A stretch of DNA of 64,000 bases from Bacillus sp. FJAT-27225 (GCF_001685025.1 NZ_MAYU01000021.1:806001-870000), one strand, 5' to 3'. Counted from the stretch's first letter, positions 1 to 8,848 are shown. Made by a program: numbers and translations. The notes: generated by a model from the letters alone, not told the origin.

Positions 1-2
1 AA

Positions 3-143
3 GGAACCCTGACACTCCAAATAGAAACAAAGATGATCGAACTGCAGCAAGGAGACTCCTGGTTTTTTTCAGCCAGCGAAACACATTACTGGTACAACCA
101 CACAAATCAAACAATCCGATTCTTAGTTGTGTCTTCCAGATAA
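3..143 (+). CDS. C-terminal end of a cupin-domain protein (partial)
   Basis: The reading frame is open from the window edge to TAA at 141-143 and encodes 46 residues, including the stretch QQGDSWFFSASETHYWYNHT. This looks like the last strands of a cupin_2 beta-barrel, as found at the C-terminus of Xre-family HTH-cupin regulators: a turn of the 'GD..F..A...H.Y.N' kind followed by a hydrophobic strand and a short tail. The N-terminal part, which would show whether it is a regulator, lies outside the window. It converges on the gene ending at 344, with a stem-loop between them. Confidence 0.6.
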   Translation, partial: GTLTLQIETKMIELQQGDSWFFSASETHYWYNHTNQTIRFLVVSSR

Positions 144-255
144 AATGGTTTAGTGGACACTAGTAAACTGGCATCACCCGAACTATTTATTTATCCAGCC
201 TGGCACTCCGGCCTTAAATATTGCTGAATCCAAGTTCTAATTTATCAAAATAAAA

Positions 256-289
256 AGGATAGACGAGCTTTTATAGCTCTATCTATCCT
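256..289. terminator. Stem-loop between convergent genes
   Basis: The arms AGGATAGA..GAGCT and AGCTC..TCTATCCT pair almost completely around a TTTAT loop, between the convergent ends at 143 and 344. There is an A run on the left and a modest T run on the right, so it could end transcription from either side. Confidence 0.6.
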
Positions 290-343
290 AATTTGTTAAA
301 GGCAGAGAAATAGGGTCCTCCTAAATCAGTTAGAGCGGATGAT

Positions 344-1117
344 CTACTTTTTAACGACTTTTATATACAACATATAATTCCCTGCTAATCTCGACGAGTC
401 TCTATATTGGATACCAACTATGCCATTACCGTAACCGAAGTTATTTGCAATCACCATATCAGCAAGCTTGCTATTTAAGGCAAGCGTGACGGGTTTAAAC
501 ACGGCTTGCCCATTTACTTCTTCTGTACCTATAGGCCTGTCTCCTGCTTGCCCTGTAATATAGGTAAGGGTTGTAAATAATGCATTTAAACCAGACTCTA
601 CATTCGTCATAACCGCATCACTAAGAACTGCTACAGGCTTACCTCCAACCGCTGTTAGTAAATTGCCGACTGATCTTGCTATTACAGGCCCCTTTTCTAC
701 AAGTACTCTCCCCCATGTTTTGAATAAGTCCTGGCCGCCATCCCATTCCCAAATGGTCGGAGTTATTGCAACAGCAGTTTGTTCTGTTAAATCACCGGAC
801 CAAAGGACCATAGGTGGCCGGTCAACTTGCAAACCGGTTTTTCTCTGCCAGGGTGCCGCATATGGGACATGGTCTCCAGTTCGTATACCACCGCTACTGC
901 TGGCAGTTCCCGCTTGTACGCGATAAGGATACCCATTCCGATCACCCAATACAGCTGTTTGTTTTTGTCCCCAAAAAAGTTCCCTTCCGGTGTTATCGAT
1001 CAAGCGAACATCAGAGTGGATATATACTTCATCCCGCTTTCCGTCCACTTGAAAGATATGGTCCCAGGTCTCATTGTGAGCAGTAAAACCTTCAAGAGTC
1101 ACTTCGTAATTCGGCAT
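344..1117 (-). CDS. Hypothetical protein, 257 aa
   Basis: I do not recognise this family. The frame is intact from an ATG with a strong ribosome binding site (AAGGAGGG at a normal distance) to a stop at 344. The protein has no signal peptide and no obvious membrane segment. It is rich in aromatic residues, Gly and Asn (WDHIFQV, ELFWGQ, PTIWEWDGG, NNFGYGNG), which suggests a beta-rich soluble domain. It is monocistronic: the next gene upstream on the strand starts more than 200 bases away, behind a terminator. No function is proposed. Confidence 0.75.
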   Translation of the reverse strand: MPNYEVTLEGFTAHNETWDHIFQVDGKRDEVYIHSDVRLIDNTGRELFWGQKQTAVLGDRNGYPYRVQAGTASSSGGIRTGDHVPYAAPWQRKTGLQVDRPPMVLWSGDLTEQTAVAITPTIWEWDGGQDLFKTWGRVLVEKGPVIARSVGNLLTAVGGKPVAVLSDAVMTNVESGLNALFTTLTYITGQAGDRPIGTEEVNGQAVFKPVTLALNSKLADMVIANNFGYGNGIVGIQYRDSSRLAGNYMLYIKVVKK

Positions 1118-1290
1118 GTAATACCCTCCTTGAATAAAAATATGAGTAAACCTTGGTATGTAAGTGTTTTTCCGTAAAAACAGTTAAACACCTTACAAAT
1201 ATAAGTTTATTTCACACTTACTCTCACAAACTATCTCAATTTACTCTCAACATTTTTGAAGTATTCAGTACGTGCCCGCTCTAAAAATAA

Positions 1291-1328
1291 AAGAATAGAA
1301 GAGCATAAAAAGCTCACCCTATCCCTTT
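1291..1328 (-). terminator. Terminator of the alpha/beta hydrolase gene
   Basis: Read on the minus strand, GGATAGGGTGAGC pairs with GCTCTTCTATTC through G-U pairs around a T-rich loop. It is followed by CTTTTATTTTT and lies about 30 bases after the stop at 1359. Confidence 0.65.
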
Positions 1329-1358
1329 AAGTAATAAATCCTCCTATTCCCCTAAAAG

Positions 1359-3077
1359 CTAACTAGTCGAGGATTTTAGATATCCTTCTGTCCTATAAGA
1401 CTCCAGTTCTTCAACCTTATCCAAATGCTCAAGAATGTGTGGAAAGACATCACGAACAACATTTTTGCCGATTAAGCAGTCGTTGTGCCCGTAGCCTTTG
1501 AGTACATGCCTCTTGCACAGGTGGCTGCCGTTTTCCGCACATAATGCTAAGTAGGATTTCTCCATACCTTCTGGGAGGAATACATTGCTGTCTTCGCCAG
1601 AAAATAGGGTAATTGGCATCGCCATGCGATTGAGATGTGGCAAATAAACATCGGCACCATCTGCACGAAGAAGTTTACGTTCACGAAATATCAATGCGAG
1701 GTGTTCAAACGTGGTGAGGTTCGCTTCACCGAGTTGTTCACTTAGTGTGTCGTGGGTAAGCTGATTCAGTTGATTGTGTTGGACAATTCGGCCATACATA
1801 AAGGTCAAGCGATGACAGGTTGGATTTTTGCAATGTTCGTTGGCACCTTTTGGGTAAAGCAGCCGCAATGCCTTGTTAAAGAAACGATTTTTCCAATTGG
1901 CCTTCACATCGGTGTAGGACGTCATTGTTTGAATGCCAATCTTTTTTAGGAAGGTAGGGATGTAGAGTTTTGTCTTCAGATTGTTTAAGAATGGAGGCTG
2001 GATATGGGTGGCAACCTGAAATAACATCATTGAACGAACGCCTTCCATCCCCTTCAAGACCGCCATCACAGCCGTTATGGCTCCAACGCAATGGGCAAGA
2101 ATGTCAATTTTATCAGCACCGGTAATCTGGCGGATTTTTTCTACAGCAGCCGGGTAGTCCTCTTCCGCTATATCATCCATAGTCCACTGGCCGCTTGTAT
2201 AGGGCGTTTCAATACTCAACCGGTAATCAAGCAGCCAGACATCATACCCTTGTTCATACAAGTATTCGGTTAGGTTGGTATCAATTGTATCCAGGTTATA
2301 TGTGACAGACGATGTAGCAAAGCCGTGTGACAACATGACAGGGCCTTTGTACCCACCGTTATAGCGCAACAGACGGAGTTGAAGATTTTCAGAAGTAGTA
2401 AAGTAGTAGGTTTCAGGTGCAGCAGTTCGAAGAGGCCGCCTTTGGCGTGGCGGTGTATTTGGATTGTACAGATGCTGTTTAGAAAAAATGGCTGCATACG
2501 TATTAAACAACTTGCCTGTAAAAAATTTACCGAAGCGTGCCAGGGCTTTTAATTGTTTCGTCATGCTCGGCTGGTTGAGAATACGAATTGTGGACAGCAG
2601 TTTAAGGAAATCGGCAGCACTAATTCGAAGTGTCCCTTTGCCAATAAGAGGCCCCTTATCATCCGGTCCCTCATAAACGCTAATAAAAAGAGTTGTCGTG
2701 TCAGGCCATAAGTCAAATCCCGAATCGTTGTGGATCAGTTTGTAGCCTTCTATATAATACTTGTTCCCCTCGGCTGATTTTAACGGCAGACGATAAACCA
2801 TTTTACTAGTTTCAACACGGTCATCGTCCTCGACAAACAGATTGAACATTCCTCCCTTTACTGTCAACGGCTTATCAGAAAGTAGTGGTGCATGGACCGT
2901 GCCTTGAATCATGGCTTTATGTTTCGGATCAGAAAGAAATTCTTCCAGGTTGTTTGAATGGATCGTCACTGTAAACTTGCATTCGTCTCTAAGTTGTTTG
3001 TTTAATTTTACCCCAGAGGAGATGGTTGAGAAAAAGCCCCTCATTGTCTCGGTGAATTGTATGCCAGTATATTGCAT
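1359..3077 (-). CDS. Alpha/beta hydrolase with Cys nucleophile (C-terminal part of a GMC oxidoreductase-hydrolase pair)
   Basis: This 572-residue protein has an N-terminal beta-rich region (about 1-200) and an alpha/beta hydrolase domain from about residue 240. The oxyanion HG lies near residue 251 (LSHGFATS), the nucleophile elbow is AHCVGA with Cys330, an acid sits in FSGEDSN, and the catalytic His is in LKGYGHND. A Cys instead of Ser in the elbow recalls the lipase box of PHA synthases. I chose the ATG at 3077 because AAGGAGG lies nine bases upstream; the longer frame to 3167 runs into the GMC remnant and has no such site. Hydrolase domains of this type occur fused to, or next to, GMC (cholesterol-oxidase-like) flavoproteins; here only a stub of that partner remains upstream. 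The substrate is unknown; a sterol or lipid ester is inference. Confidence 0.75.
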   Translation of the reverse strand: MQYTGIQFTETMRGFFSTISSGVKLNKQLRDECKFTVTIHSNNLEEFLSDPKHKAMIQGTVHAPLLSDKPLTVKGGMFNLFVEDDDRVETSKMVYRLPLKSAEGNKYYIEGYKLIHNDSGFDLWPDTTTLFISVYEGPDDKGPLIGKGTLRISAADFLKLLSTIRILNQPSMTKQLKALARFGKFFTGKLFNTYAAIFSKQHLYNPNTPPRQRRPLRTAAPETYYFTTSENLQLRLLRYNGGYKGPVMLSHGFATSSVTYNLDTIDTNLTEYLYEQGYDVWLLDYRLSIETPYTSGQWTMDDIAEEDYPAAVEKIRQITGADKIDILAHCVGAITAVMAVLKGMEGVRSMMLFQVATHIQPPFLNNLKTKLYIPTFLKKIGIQTMTSYTDVKANWKNRFFNKALRLLYPKGANEHCKNPTCHRLTFMYGRIVQHNQLNQLTHDTLSEQLGEANLTTFEHLALIFRERKLLRADGADVYLPHLNRMAMPITLFSGEDSNVFLPEGMEKSYLALCAENGSHLCKRHVLKGYGHNDCLIGKNVVRDVFPHILEHLDKVEELESYRTEGYLKSSTS

Positions 3078-3097
3078 ATTGATTTCCTCCTTGGATT

Positions 3098-3286
3098 TTA
3101 CCGGTACAGATGGCGCCTCGTAATAAAGTCGCCAGGCATAAACTCTTTGCCGCGCTCTAACAAGCATACTGACAAACCCGCCCGAGCCAGGCGGGAGGCC
3201 GCAATTGATCCTCCATAACCGGAACCAATGATGACTGCCTGATAGTATGGTTTCATTTCAAGGATAGACTTGGATAACCGTTTCAT
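3098..3286 (-). pseudogene. Truncated GMC-family FAD oxidoreductase (N-terminal 50 residues only)
   Basis: The 62-codon frame starts MKRLSKSILEMKPYYQA and contains an excellent FAD dinucleotide-binding motif, IGSGYGGSIAASRLARAG, followed by CLLERGKEF. These are the hallmarks of the N-terminus of GMC/cholesterol-oxidase-like enzymes, which normally run past 500 residues. Similarity ends after MPGDF; an unrelated eight-residue tail leads to a stop at 3098, only 20 bases before the start of the downstream hydrolase. An internal deletion appears to have removed nearly the whole oxidoreductase while leaving the hydrolase translatable. Confidence 0.75.
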
Positions 3287-3474
3287 TTAGATTCCACACC
3301 CTGCCTCCATATAAAAATTACAACTGTTCAGTTCCTATCAGGAAACATTCGTACAAGAAACATACTTTAAAATCACTCTCAAAAACGTCTCGACTTCCTT
3401 TCAATTTCCCAATACTTAGGCAGTGGAAATTCAAATATAATGGAAATAAAAAGCTCCATGAGAAAGGTGATAAA

Positions 3475-5529
3475 GTGCCGGAAAATGTGAAGTTGTCGAA
3501 GGAAGCAGTTCATTATTTTGTAGGCCGAGAAGAAGAATTACATTTAATGAGGAAACATGCTGAAGGCGATTGGGATTGGACATGGCTACACATATTTGGC
3601 CAAGGGGGAATTGGAAAAACGTCTCTTCTTACTCAATTCAGGCTTAACAGCCAATTTACTTGTTTTTATATAGATGGAAATAAGGGCGTCCAAAATAAAG
3701 AAGATTTTTTACATCAATTGGATCATCAAATTTGGGGTGAAGACGAACGTCCATTTGAAACACTTGAAACAGACCAATATATTCAAAGGCTATTATCTCT
3801 CTCAACAAATTTTCCCAAGATTATTCTGTTAATCGATGGATTCGAAAAAATGCGCCTCGTTGAGGAATGGCTGATGAACTGGCTGGGAGACATTCTTCCC
3901 TTTATTCCAATCATCACTGCAGGCAGGCATCCGCTAACCTGGAAATGGAGGCTGCCTGAATGGGCCAGCCTTATATACTCATTCAAGCTCTCAAGTCTGA
4001 CCCCATCCCAAGTCTCTCTATACGCATTGAAAAGAGGAATCCTCCCTCGTGACCAACAGCTTCTTCTTTCCCGTTTTTCAGGGGGAATTCCGCTCGCAAT
4101 GGCATTGACAGCAGAAGTCCTCGTCCGCGGGAGTAGAACTGACGTATTGGACAGAAGCGAGCAGAATCGGCTTATTAGTGTACTCATGGATGAAATTACA
4201 CGAACTTTACCAGAGCAATTCCAGCTTGTACTAGAAGCTTCTTCTGTCTATTGGCGGTTTAATGAGGATAGGTTGGCTGCCCTTGTTGATATAAGCACAA
4301 GTGAGTTTCGTGAGTTAACCCAATTGCCTTTTGTAAAACAGCTTGAAGATGGCTGGGTCCATCACGATGCGGTCAGGGCCTGGATTCATAAAGATTTGAT
4401 AAGCCGAAAGCCACATTCATATGAAAAGATGCGGAGAAAGGCTCTCCATCAAATCCGAATGGAAGAACAACTCAGTCCCAATCTGGAAGCCAAACTTAGG
4501 ATGGATAAGATGTTCTTGCACGAACACCCTATCGTCCGTAATACGTGCTGTTTAGGGAATTTGGAAGATGTTGAAATTAGGGAATGCTTGGAGAGCAATT
4601 TACCCGCTGTCGAATTGTTATATCTCGATTACCTCAACTCTACTGTATCCGTACATTCGGGTGACCGGCATTTGGCAGATTTAATAAGGCCGATATGGGA
4701 GCTTGAACCTTCCTCGTTTTTTACAATTTGGAGGAACGATAGGATGATTGCTTTCTATGCGATGGTACCGCTAGTTGAAAAAATAGTGGATGTTTTGGGG
4801 AAAGAGCCGTTGTTACAGCCGTTTTTCGGCAGCTGGAGTCCTGTCCCAAACACCTATTTACTGGCACTGGTCGGAGTTGACCCGGATCTCGAAGAGCAAA
4901 CCAGGTCCTCCATTACCGACCTGTTAATCAATCACTTTTCTGCGGCTGAATGGATTTTGGATTTCACCTGTCAGAAAGAATGGTTTCCAGTATTCGAATT
5001 GCTTGGATTTGAACGTGCAGCCTGGGCTGATGCCATCACCGCACTTGGGACAGAATACCGCGCCTATACCCTAGATTTGCGGACTGAAGATTTCCTTACA
5101 AAGCTAGATAGGAGATTATCCGGGCACCTAACTCAAAGCACTTTTCCTCAAACCGATCCTGAGACAGGGATGAAAGATTTAAAGAAGATTTTGAAGGGGT
5201 ACCACAGCCTCCCGAGCAATCAGTTATTATGTGAGCTTTACAGACAATTGTTCCCGCACAGATTGGATTTTGACGGTTTGATAGAGAATGTTGGAAGGCA
5301 GATTCAAAAGGATTTATTACAGTCAATTGAAGTTATTTCGAAAGAGGAAAATGGGGAATCAATCCTGGGACAAGTATTGAAATATACATATATACATAGA
5401 ATCAAGCCACAGGAACTTGTAGCCCGAAGACTTAATATTTCGCTAGCATCTTACTATAGGTATTTGCAAAAAGCACTGACAAGATTGTTTGATTACTTGG
5501 TTCAAAATGATCACTCTACTCAAGGTTAA
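3475..5529 (+). CDS. STAND-type AAA/NTPase transcriptional regulator-like protein, 684 aa
   Basis: An N-terminal VGREEEL motif (about residues 16-22) is followed by a Walker A, GQGGIGKTS (about 42-50), and a Walker B-like IILLIDGFEKM (about 120-130). This order is typical of STAND NTPases such as MalT/AfsR-like activators. The middle is alpha-helical and without obvious repeats. The last 60 residues (LVARRLNISLASYYRYLQ) look like a helix-turn-helix, so a DNA-binding regulator is likely. The start is GTG, with AAAGGTGA eight bases upstream. It is divergent from the GMC/hydrolase remnant, which it may once have controlled (inference). A strong terminator follows directly. Confidence 0.7.
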   Translation: MPENVKLSKEAVHYFVGREEELHLMRKHAEGDWDWTWLHIFGQGGIGKTSLLTQFRLNSQFTCFYIDGNKGVQNKEDFLHQLDHQIWGEDERPFETLETDQYIQRLLSLSTNFPKIILLIDGFEKMRLVEEWLMNWLGDILPFIPIITAGRHPLTWKWRLPEWASLIYSFKLSSLTPSQVSLYALKRGILPRDQQLLLSRFSGGIPLAMALTAEVLVRGSRTDVLDRSEQNRLISVLMDEITRTLPEQFQLVLEASSVYWRFNEDRLAALVDISTSEFRELTQLPFVKQLEDGWVHHDAVRAWIHKDLISRKPHSYEKMRRKALHQIRMEEQLSPNLEAKLRMDKMFLHEHPIVRNTCCLGNLEDVEIRECLESNLPAVELLYLDYLNSTVSVHSGDRHLADLIRPIWELEPSSFFTIWRNDRMIAFYAMVPLVEKIVDVLGKEPLLQPFFGSWSPVPNTYLLALVGVDPDLEEQTRSSITDLLINHFSAAEWILDFTCQKEWFPVFELLGFERAAWADAITALGTEYRAYTLDLRTEDFLTKLDRRLSGHLTQSTFPQTDPETGMKDLKKILKGYHSLPSNQLLCELYRQLFPHRLDFDGLIENVGRQIQKDLLQSIEVISKEENGESILGQVLKYTYIHRIKPQELVARRLNISLASYYRYLQKALTRLFDYLVQNDHSTQG

Positions 5530-5562
5530 AGGCAACTTCACTAAGAGATAGTTGCCTTTTAT
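5528..5562 (+). terminator. Terminator of the STAND-type gene
   Basis: AAAGGCAAC pairs perfectly with GTTGCCTTT around a 14-base loop and runs into TTTTATT. It begins at the stop codon of the preceding gene. Confidence 0.85.
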
Positions 5563-5587
5563 TGCATGCATTTTTGATACAGACACC

Positions 5588-5602
5588 ACATGTGTTGAGT
5601 GT
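5588..5602 (+). repeat. Left copy of a 15-bp perfect direct repeat bracketing the RES/nuclease island
   Basis: ACATGTGTTGAGTGT occurs here and again at 8607-8621, both times in intergenic DNA just outside the two-gene island. The flanking bases differ, so the repeat is exactly bounded, as expected of a target duplication or attachment core. Confidence 0.7.
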
Positions 5603-5617
5603 ATGTGGCAACACATG
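5589..5617. repeat. Inverted repeat at the left island border
   Basis: CATGTGTTG and CAACACATG are perfect 9-bp complements separated by 11 bases. The left arm lies inside the 15-bp direct repeat. There is no T run, so a terminator is unlikely; a protein-binding or recombination site is possible. Confidence 0.5.
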
Positions 5618-5643
5618 GGGTGCTGGTGAGTACTTAGGATAGA

Positions 5644-6936
5644 TTAAATATCGTCATCCATCGTAAAATAGGGATTTGGTTTTCCACAATGATTGCATCG
5701 TCTCATTAACTCACTAATTTGGTTGTGGCAATAGGGACAGCTCATTTGATACAAATCCCGTTGCCATGGTGGAGTATTGGGATCAAAAAAATCCTTTCTT
5801 GTATAAACACCCGCTTTAGGAAATCCATTAAAGGAAACCTTTCCCTCCCAATTGAATAATGCTAAATTGTTTCCTTGACCACGATTACTAGAAAATTTTA
5901 TACCATCGAATTTACCTGCCATTTTCGCTACATCAGCTACAAATCGAGGAATATAATATTCAGGTTTCCAAACTCTATCTCTCTCTGAATCTTGGTTAAT
6001 CACACCTTCATAAATTAAGGCAGCAATGAGCAACTTGTGTTTTGGAGAAATACTCTTACTAGGTTCAGTTGTTAAATCTAATACCTGTACATTATCTACA
6101 AGAAACTCTTGAAACCATAACAGCTTTGATTCATTTTCCTCCATCATTTCAGCTATACAAGTCTTTTTATCGCTAGCCAAGTATAGTACAGGAATACCTA
6201 TATGATTATATCTTCCTTCTTTTTTTACATATTCACTCTTCGGAGCACCCAAATCAGCTTGCTCAAACACCCTCGACTGATTGACCTCTCTAGACCTAAA
6301 ATATATTGATTTCTTGATAGTTGAAGGGTGCATCTCTGTAATTGCTTCAATTATTCTTTTTCCCGTATTATGATATGAGCCTAAACTTGGGTATTTTTTA
6401 ATATATTCTTGAAATTCATCAAGCTCATTCTTATACGCAATATTAATTAATTCTAAGGTTTTATTCTTTGATTCACTCCACAGCAAATAATTCGATAGAA
6501 TGAATCCGATTTTCTTATATTCTTCCGTTTTTTCATGAACAATTTTCTTATCTGTATATAGCCTATCATAGGTTCCTCTAATATGAACTTTGCAATTAAT
6601 ATTAGTTGGACCATTAATTAATTGATTAATTGCAAAATCCTCCAACGATTGCTGCCTTTGTGCAAGTTTTCTTTCTATTGGTGCTTCATAGGTATTGTGG
6701 TTAAATTTATTTTTCGCAGGGCCATGATTCAGATTAGCAATAAATATAGAAATAAAATCCCGAACTTTATTACTTACCTCTTCCCATGAAATTCTTTCAC
6801 TTAATATATCTGTACCTTCTTCAATAACGTTTTTATTTGCTGCCAGGTTTTCCAACTCATGATTATCCATTTGCACCGCTACAGTAATAATATCCTTTGT
6901 ATCTTTCATTTGTTCAACAAATATAAAGTCCGACAT
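5644..6936 (-). CDS. RES-domain protein with long N-terminal extension and C-terminal zinc ribbon, 430 aa
   Basis: The central part (about residues 210-360) has the RES signature: YFRSRE, then EGRYNHIGIPVLYLASDKK followed by AEMMEE, which supplies the conserved Arg, Tyr, Ser and Glu. RES proteins of the Xre-RES type are NAD-degrading toxins. The first 200 residues are alpha-helical and charged; RES proteins with HEPN-like N-terminal extensions are known, and this could be one (inference). The C-terminus ends in a CPYC..CNHC zinc ribbon. I start at the ATG at 6936 because GGGGAGGA precedes it; a longer frame would need a TTG. The next gene upstream, 7120-8139, has the same strand and unusual AT-richness. 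No Xre antitoxin is visible nearby. Confidence 0.75.
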   Translation of the reverse strand: MSDFIFVEQMKDTKDIITVAVQMDNHELENLAANKNVIEEGTDILSERISWEEVSNKVRDFISIFIANLNHGPAKNKFNHNTYEAPIERKLAQRQQSLEDFAINQLINGPTNINCKVHIRGTYDRLYTDKKIVHEKTEEYKKIGFILSNYLLWSESKNKTLELINIAYKNELDEFQEYIKKYPSLGSYHNTGKRIIEAITEMHPSTIKKSIYFRSREVNQSRVFEQADLGAPKSEYVKKEGRYNHIGIPVLYLASDKKTCIAEMMEENESKLLWFQEFLVDNVQVLDLTTEPSKSISPKHKLLIAALIYEGVINQDSERDRVWKPEYYIPRFVADVAKMAGKFDGIKFSSNRGQGNNLALFNWEGKVSFNGFPKAGVYTRKDFFDPNTPPWQRDLYQMSCPYCHNQISELMRRCNHCGKPNPYFTMDDDI

Positions 6937-7119
6937 CAATTCCTCCCCTTCCATTACTTTCAAATCAACCCTTGACAATCAGATTTACATTTTACAAAAC
7001 GTGATGGAGTGAACATCTTCCACATAATTCTCTTTAAAATTCCGTGTTGTGTTTTGTGAGGACTTAATTACAATATTGCTTCAACAGATTACTGATAAAA
7101 ACCAATTAGAAAAAATAAG

Positions 7120-8139
7120 CTACCCCTTCATAATAGACAAATCCAAGTCCATAGAAATTAACCCATCTGGTCCAATAGAGATATTGTTATTGTTATTATT
7201 AATATTGATTTTCGGTAAAATTGAATTGATTTTTTCATGTAACTCAGCATAATCAATTTTATTTTGCTCTTCTCTATAATAACTATTTATAATTTCGTAG
7301 ATCTCCTTTTGTAATCCTAAACTGCAATTAAATTCAGGAATATCGATTATATAAAAATCCAATCCTTCAATATTTATTAATCTTTTATTTAATTGAACCA
7401 ATATTAAATATAGATTTTCGTAGTATCTATAAGTTGCCTTGTCAATATCTATAAGTATATTCATATTATTTTCTACTACAGGGTCAACCACTTGTTGAGT
7501 TAACTCATTTTTACTATCGGGATGAGTTGCAATCACATATTTTTTTAAATTATGTCCATAATAAAGAGTATCTTTTACATGTCCCCCAGCTACTTGTCTA
7601 CCAACAACACATCTCACAGAACTTAACTGGTCAAATGCTTCCTTAATTTTTTGGTTTGCTATGAAGTTGCTTTTAGTACAGGAACCCTTCGCTTCAATCA
7701 AATAACCTGTACCTGAAGTAGATTCTACTGCCCAAAAATCAGGGAATTTCCCTTTTGTAGAGACTATAATTGTTTTATCCTTAATTAAGTTTTTCAAATG
7801 GTGTAAATGTCTTACTCCATACCAATATTGTGCATAACATTGCGCAAATATCATTCCAATTGAAAAGGACACTATCCTTTGTTCACTTTCCTCTAGAAAA
7901 TCGGTATCCTTTAATCCTATAACTGATGAACCAGAACCAAAGTCAATAAATGCATCTACTAAACTCAATTTCCACCTAAGAATTTCCCATTTAATTGGCT
8001 TTTTCCAAGGATATTTTCCAGCGGTTAAGGCACACCTTCTTACTGTATTTTTATTTAAATAAAAATGATCTTGTATCAGGGCATTCTTATTTAAATAATC
8101 ATTTAAATCTGCAAAGTCATTATAATAAATATCCACCAT
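7120..8139 (-). CDS. PD-(D/E)xK nuclease-like protein, 339 aa
   Basis: I do not recognise the full-length family. Residues 133-151 read PDFW, a 10-residue gap, then YLIEAKGS. This fits the PD...(D/E)xK core of restriction-type nucleases (Asp134, Glu149, Lys151) with the usual short spacing between hairpin strands. A conserved-looking helix around GMIFAQCYAQYW precedes it. The C-terminal 60 residues include a run of six Asn, typical of AT-rich accessory genes. The ATG at 8139 follows AGGGGGG closely; a GTG one codon later or an ATG at 8157 are alternatives. It lies 184 bases upstream of the RES gene on the same strand; together they fill the island between the 15-bp repeats. Confidence 0.6.
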   Translation of the reverse strand: MVDIYYNDFADLNDYLNKNALIQDHFYLNKNTVRRCALTAGKYPWKKPIKWEILRWKLSLVDAFIDFGSGSSVIGLKDTDFLEESEQRIVSFSIGMIFAQCYAQYWYGVRHLHHLKNLIKDKTIIVSTKGKFPDFWAVESTSGTGYLIEAKGSCTKSNFIANQKIKEAFDQLSSVRCVVGRQVAGGHVKDTLYYGHNLKKYVIATHPDSKNELTQQVVDPVVENNMNILIDIDKATYRYYENLYLILVQLNKRLINIEGLDFYIIDIPEFNCSLGLQKEIYEIINSYYREEQNKIDYAELHEKINSILPKININNNNNNISIGPDGLISMDLDLSIMKG

Positions 8140-8606
8140 TTCCCCCCTGTGGTGCATATATTTTCCACCATTAATTATAAACTCCTAATGTGAAAGGTTC
8201 AATAAATTATAGCTATATAAAAATAAACCGCAGTTCCCTTTAAATATAAAAAAAGCTACACTAGGAAACAGAATAGTTTAATCTGTAATTATATAACACC
8301 CTCTTTACCTAACATAAATTTTATCGAGCTCTTTGGTCAAAAGCAGGCTGGCTCAATAATTTTGTATTACGAAAATAAAATCCCCCTCTCCAATCCGTAT
8401 TCACCGTCGTAGTCAAAATAAAGCACTCCTACTGAAAAGGAATCTGAGAACCAGAAACCAAGACAGGAAGGATTTATGCAGAAAAAGACCCGGAAATCGG
8501 AAATGTTTATTTCACGAAAACCAGGCCTGAATGGGAATTGTTTATTTTAAGTTGGAAGTGTTTACTTTTGGGTTACACTTTCAATACAAGTTTCGTGACC
8601 GCTTCA

Positions 8607-8621
8607 ACATGTGTTGAGTGT
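8607..8621 (+). repeat. Right copy of the 15-bp perfect direct repeat
   Basis: It is identical to 5588-5602 and lies 3019 bases away in the same orientation. The RES and PD-(D/E)xK-like genes lie between the two copies. Confidence 0.7.
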
Positions 8622-8734
8622 TTGCAAAGTATGGTTGGCAAGTTCTTTGGATGTTAAAAGTTTCTTTTTAAGAGTAAGTCAGAAGCGGCGACGAATTTAT
8701 TGTGGGAAACCAATTGTGTCGCACCCACATGGTC

Positions 8735-8775
8735 ACTCAAGGAGAGCTTAACGGCGACTCTTTGAGTCCTTTTTC
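8735..8775 (+). terminator. Orphan plus-strand terminator-like hairpin
   Basis: ACTCAAGGAG pairs with CTCTTTGAGT (one G-U) around a 13-base loop and is followed by CCTTTTTC. No plus-strand gene ends nearby, so it may close a small RNA or be a relic. Confidence 0.55.
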
Positions 8776-8818
8776 ATTTTGAGGGTTTTTCAATTACACG
8801 AGTTCCTTCTATATAAAA

Positions 8819-8848
8819 AGGGTCTCCAAAACAACTTTTGGTGACCCT
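8819..8848 (-). terminator. Terminator of the FdhF/YdeP gene
   Basis: On the minus strand AGGGTCACCAAAA pairs with TTTTGGAGACCCT around a GTTG loop, followed by TTTTTATA. It lies six bases past the stop at 8854. Confidence 0.9.
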
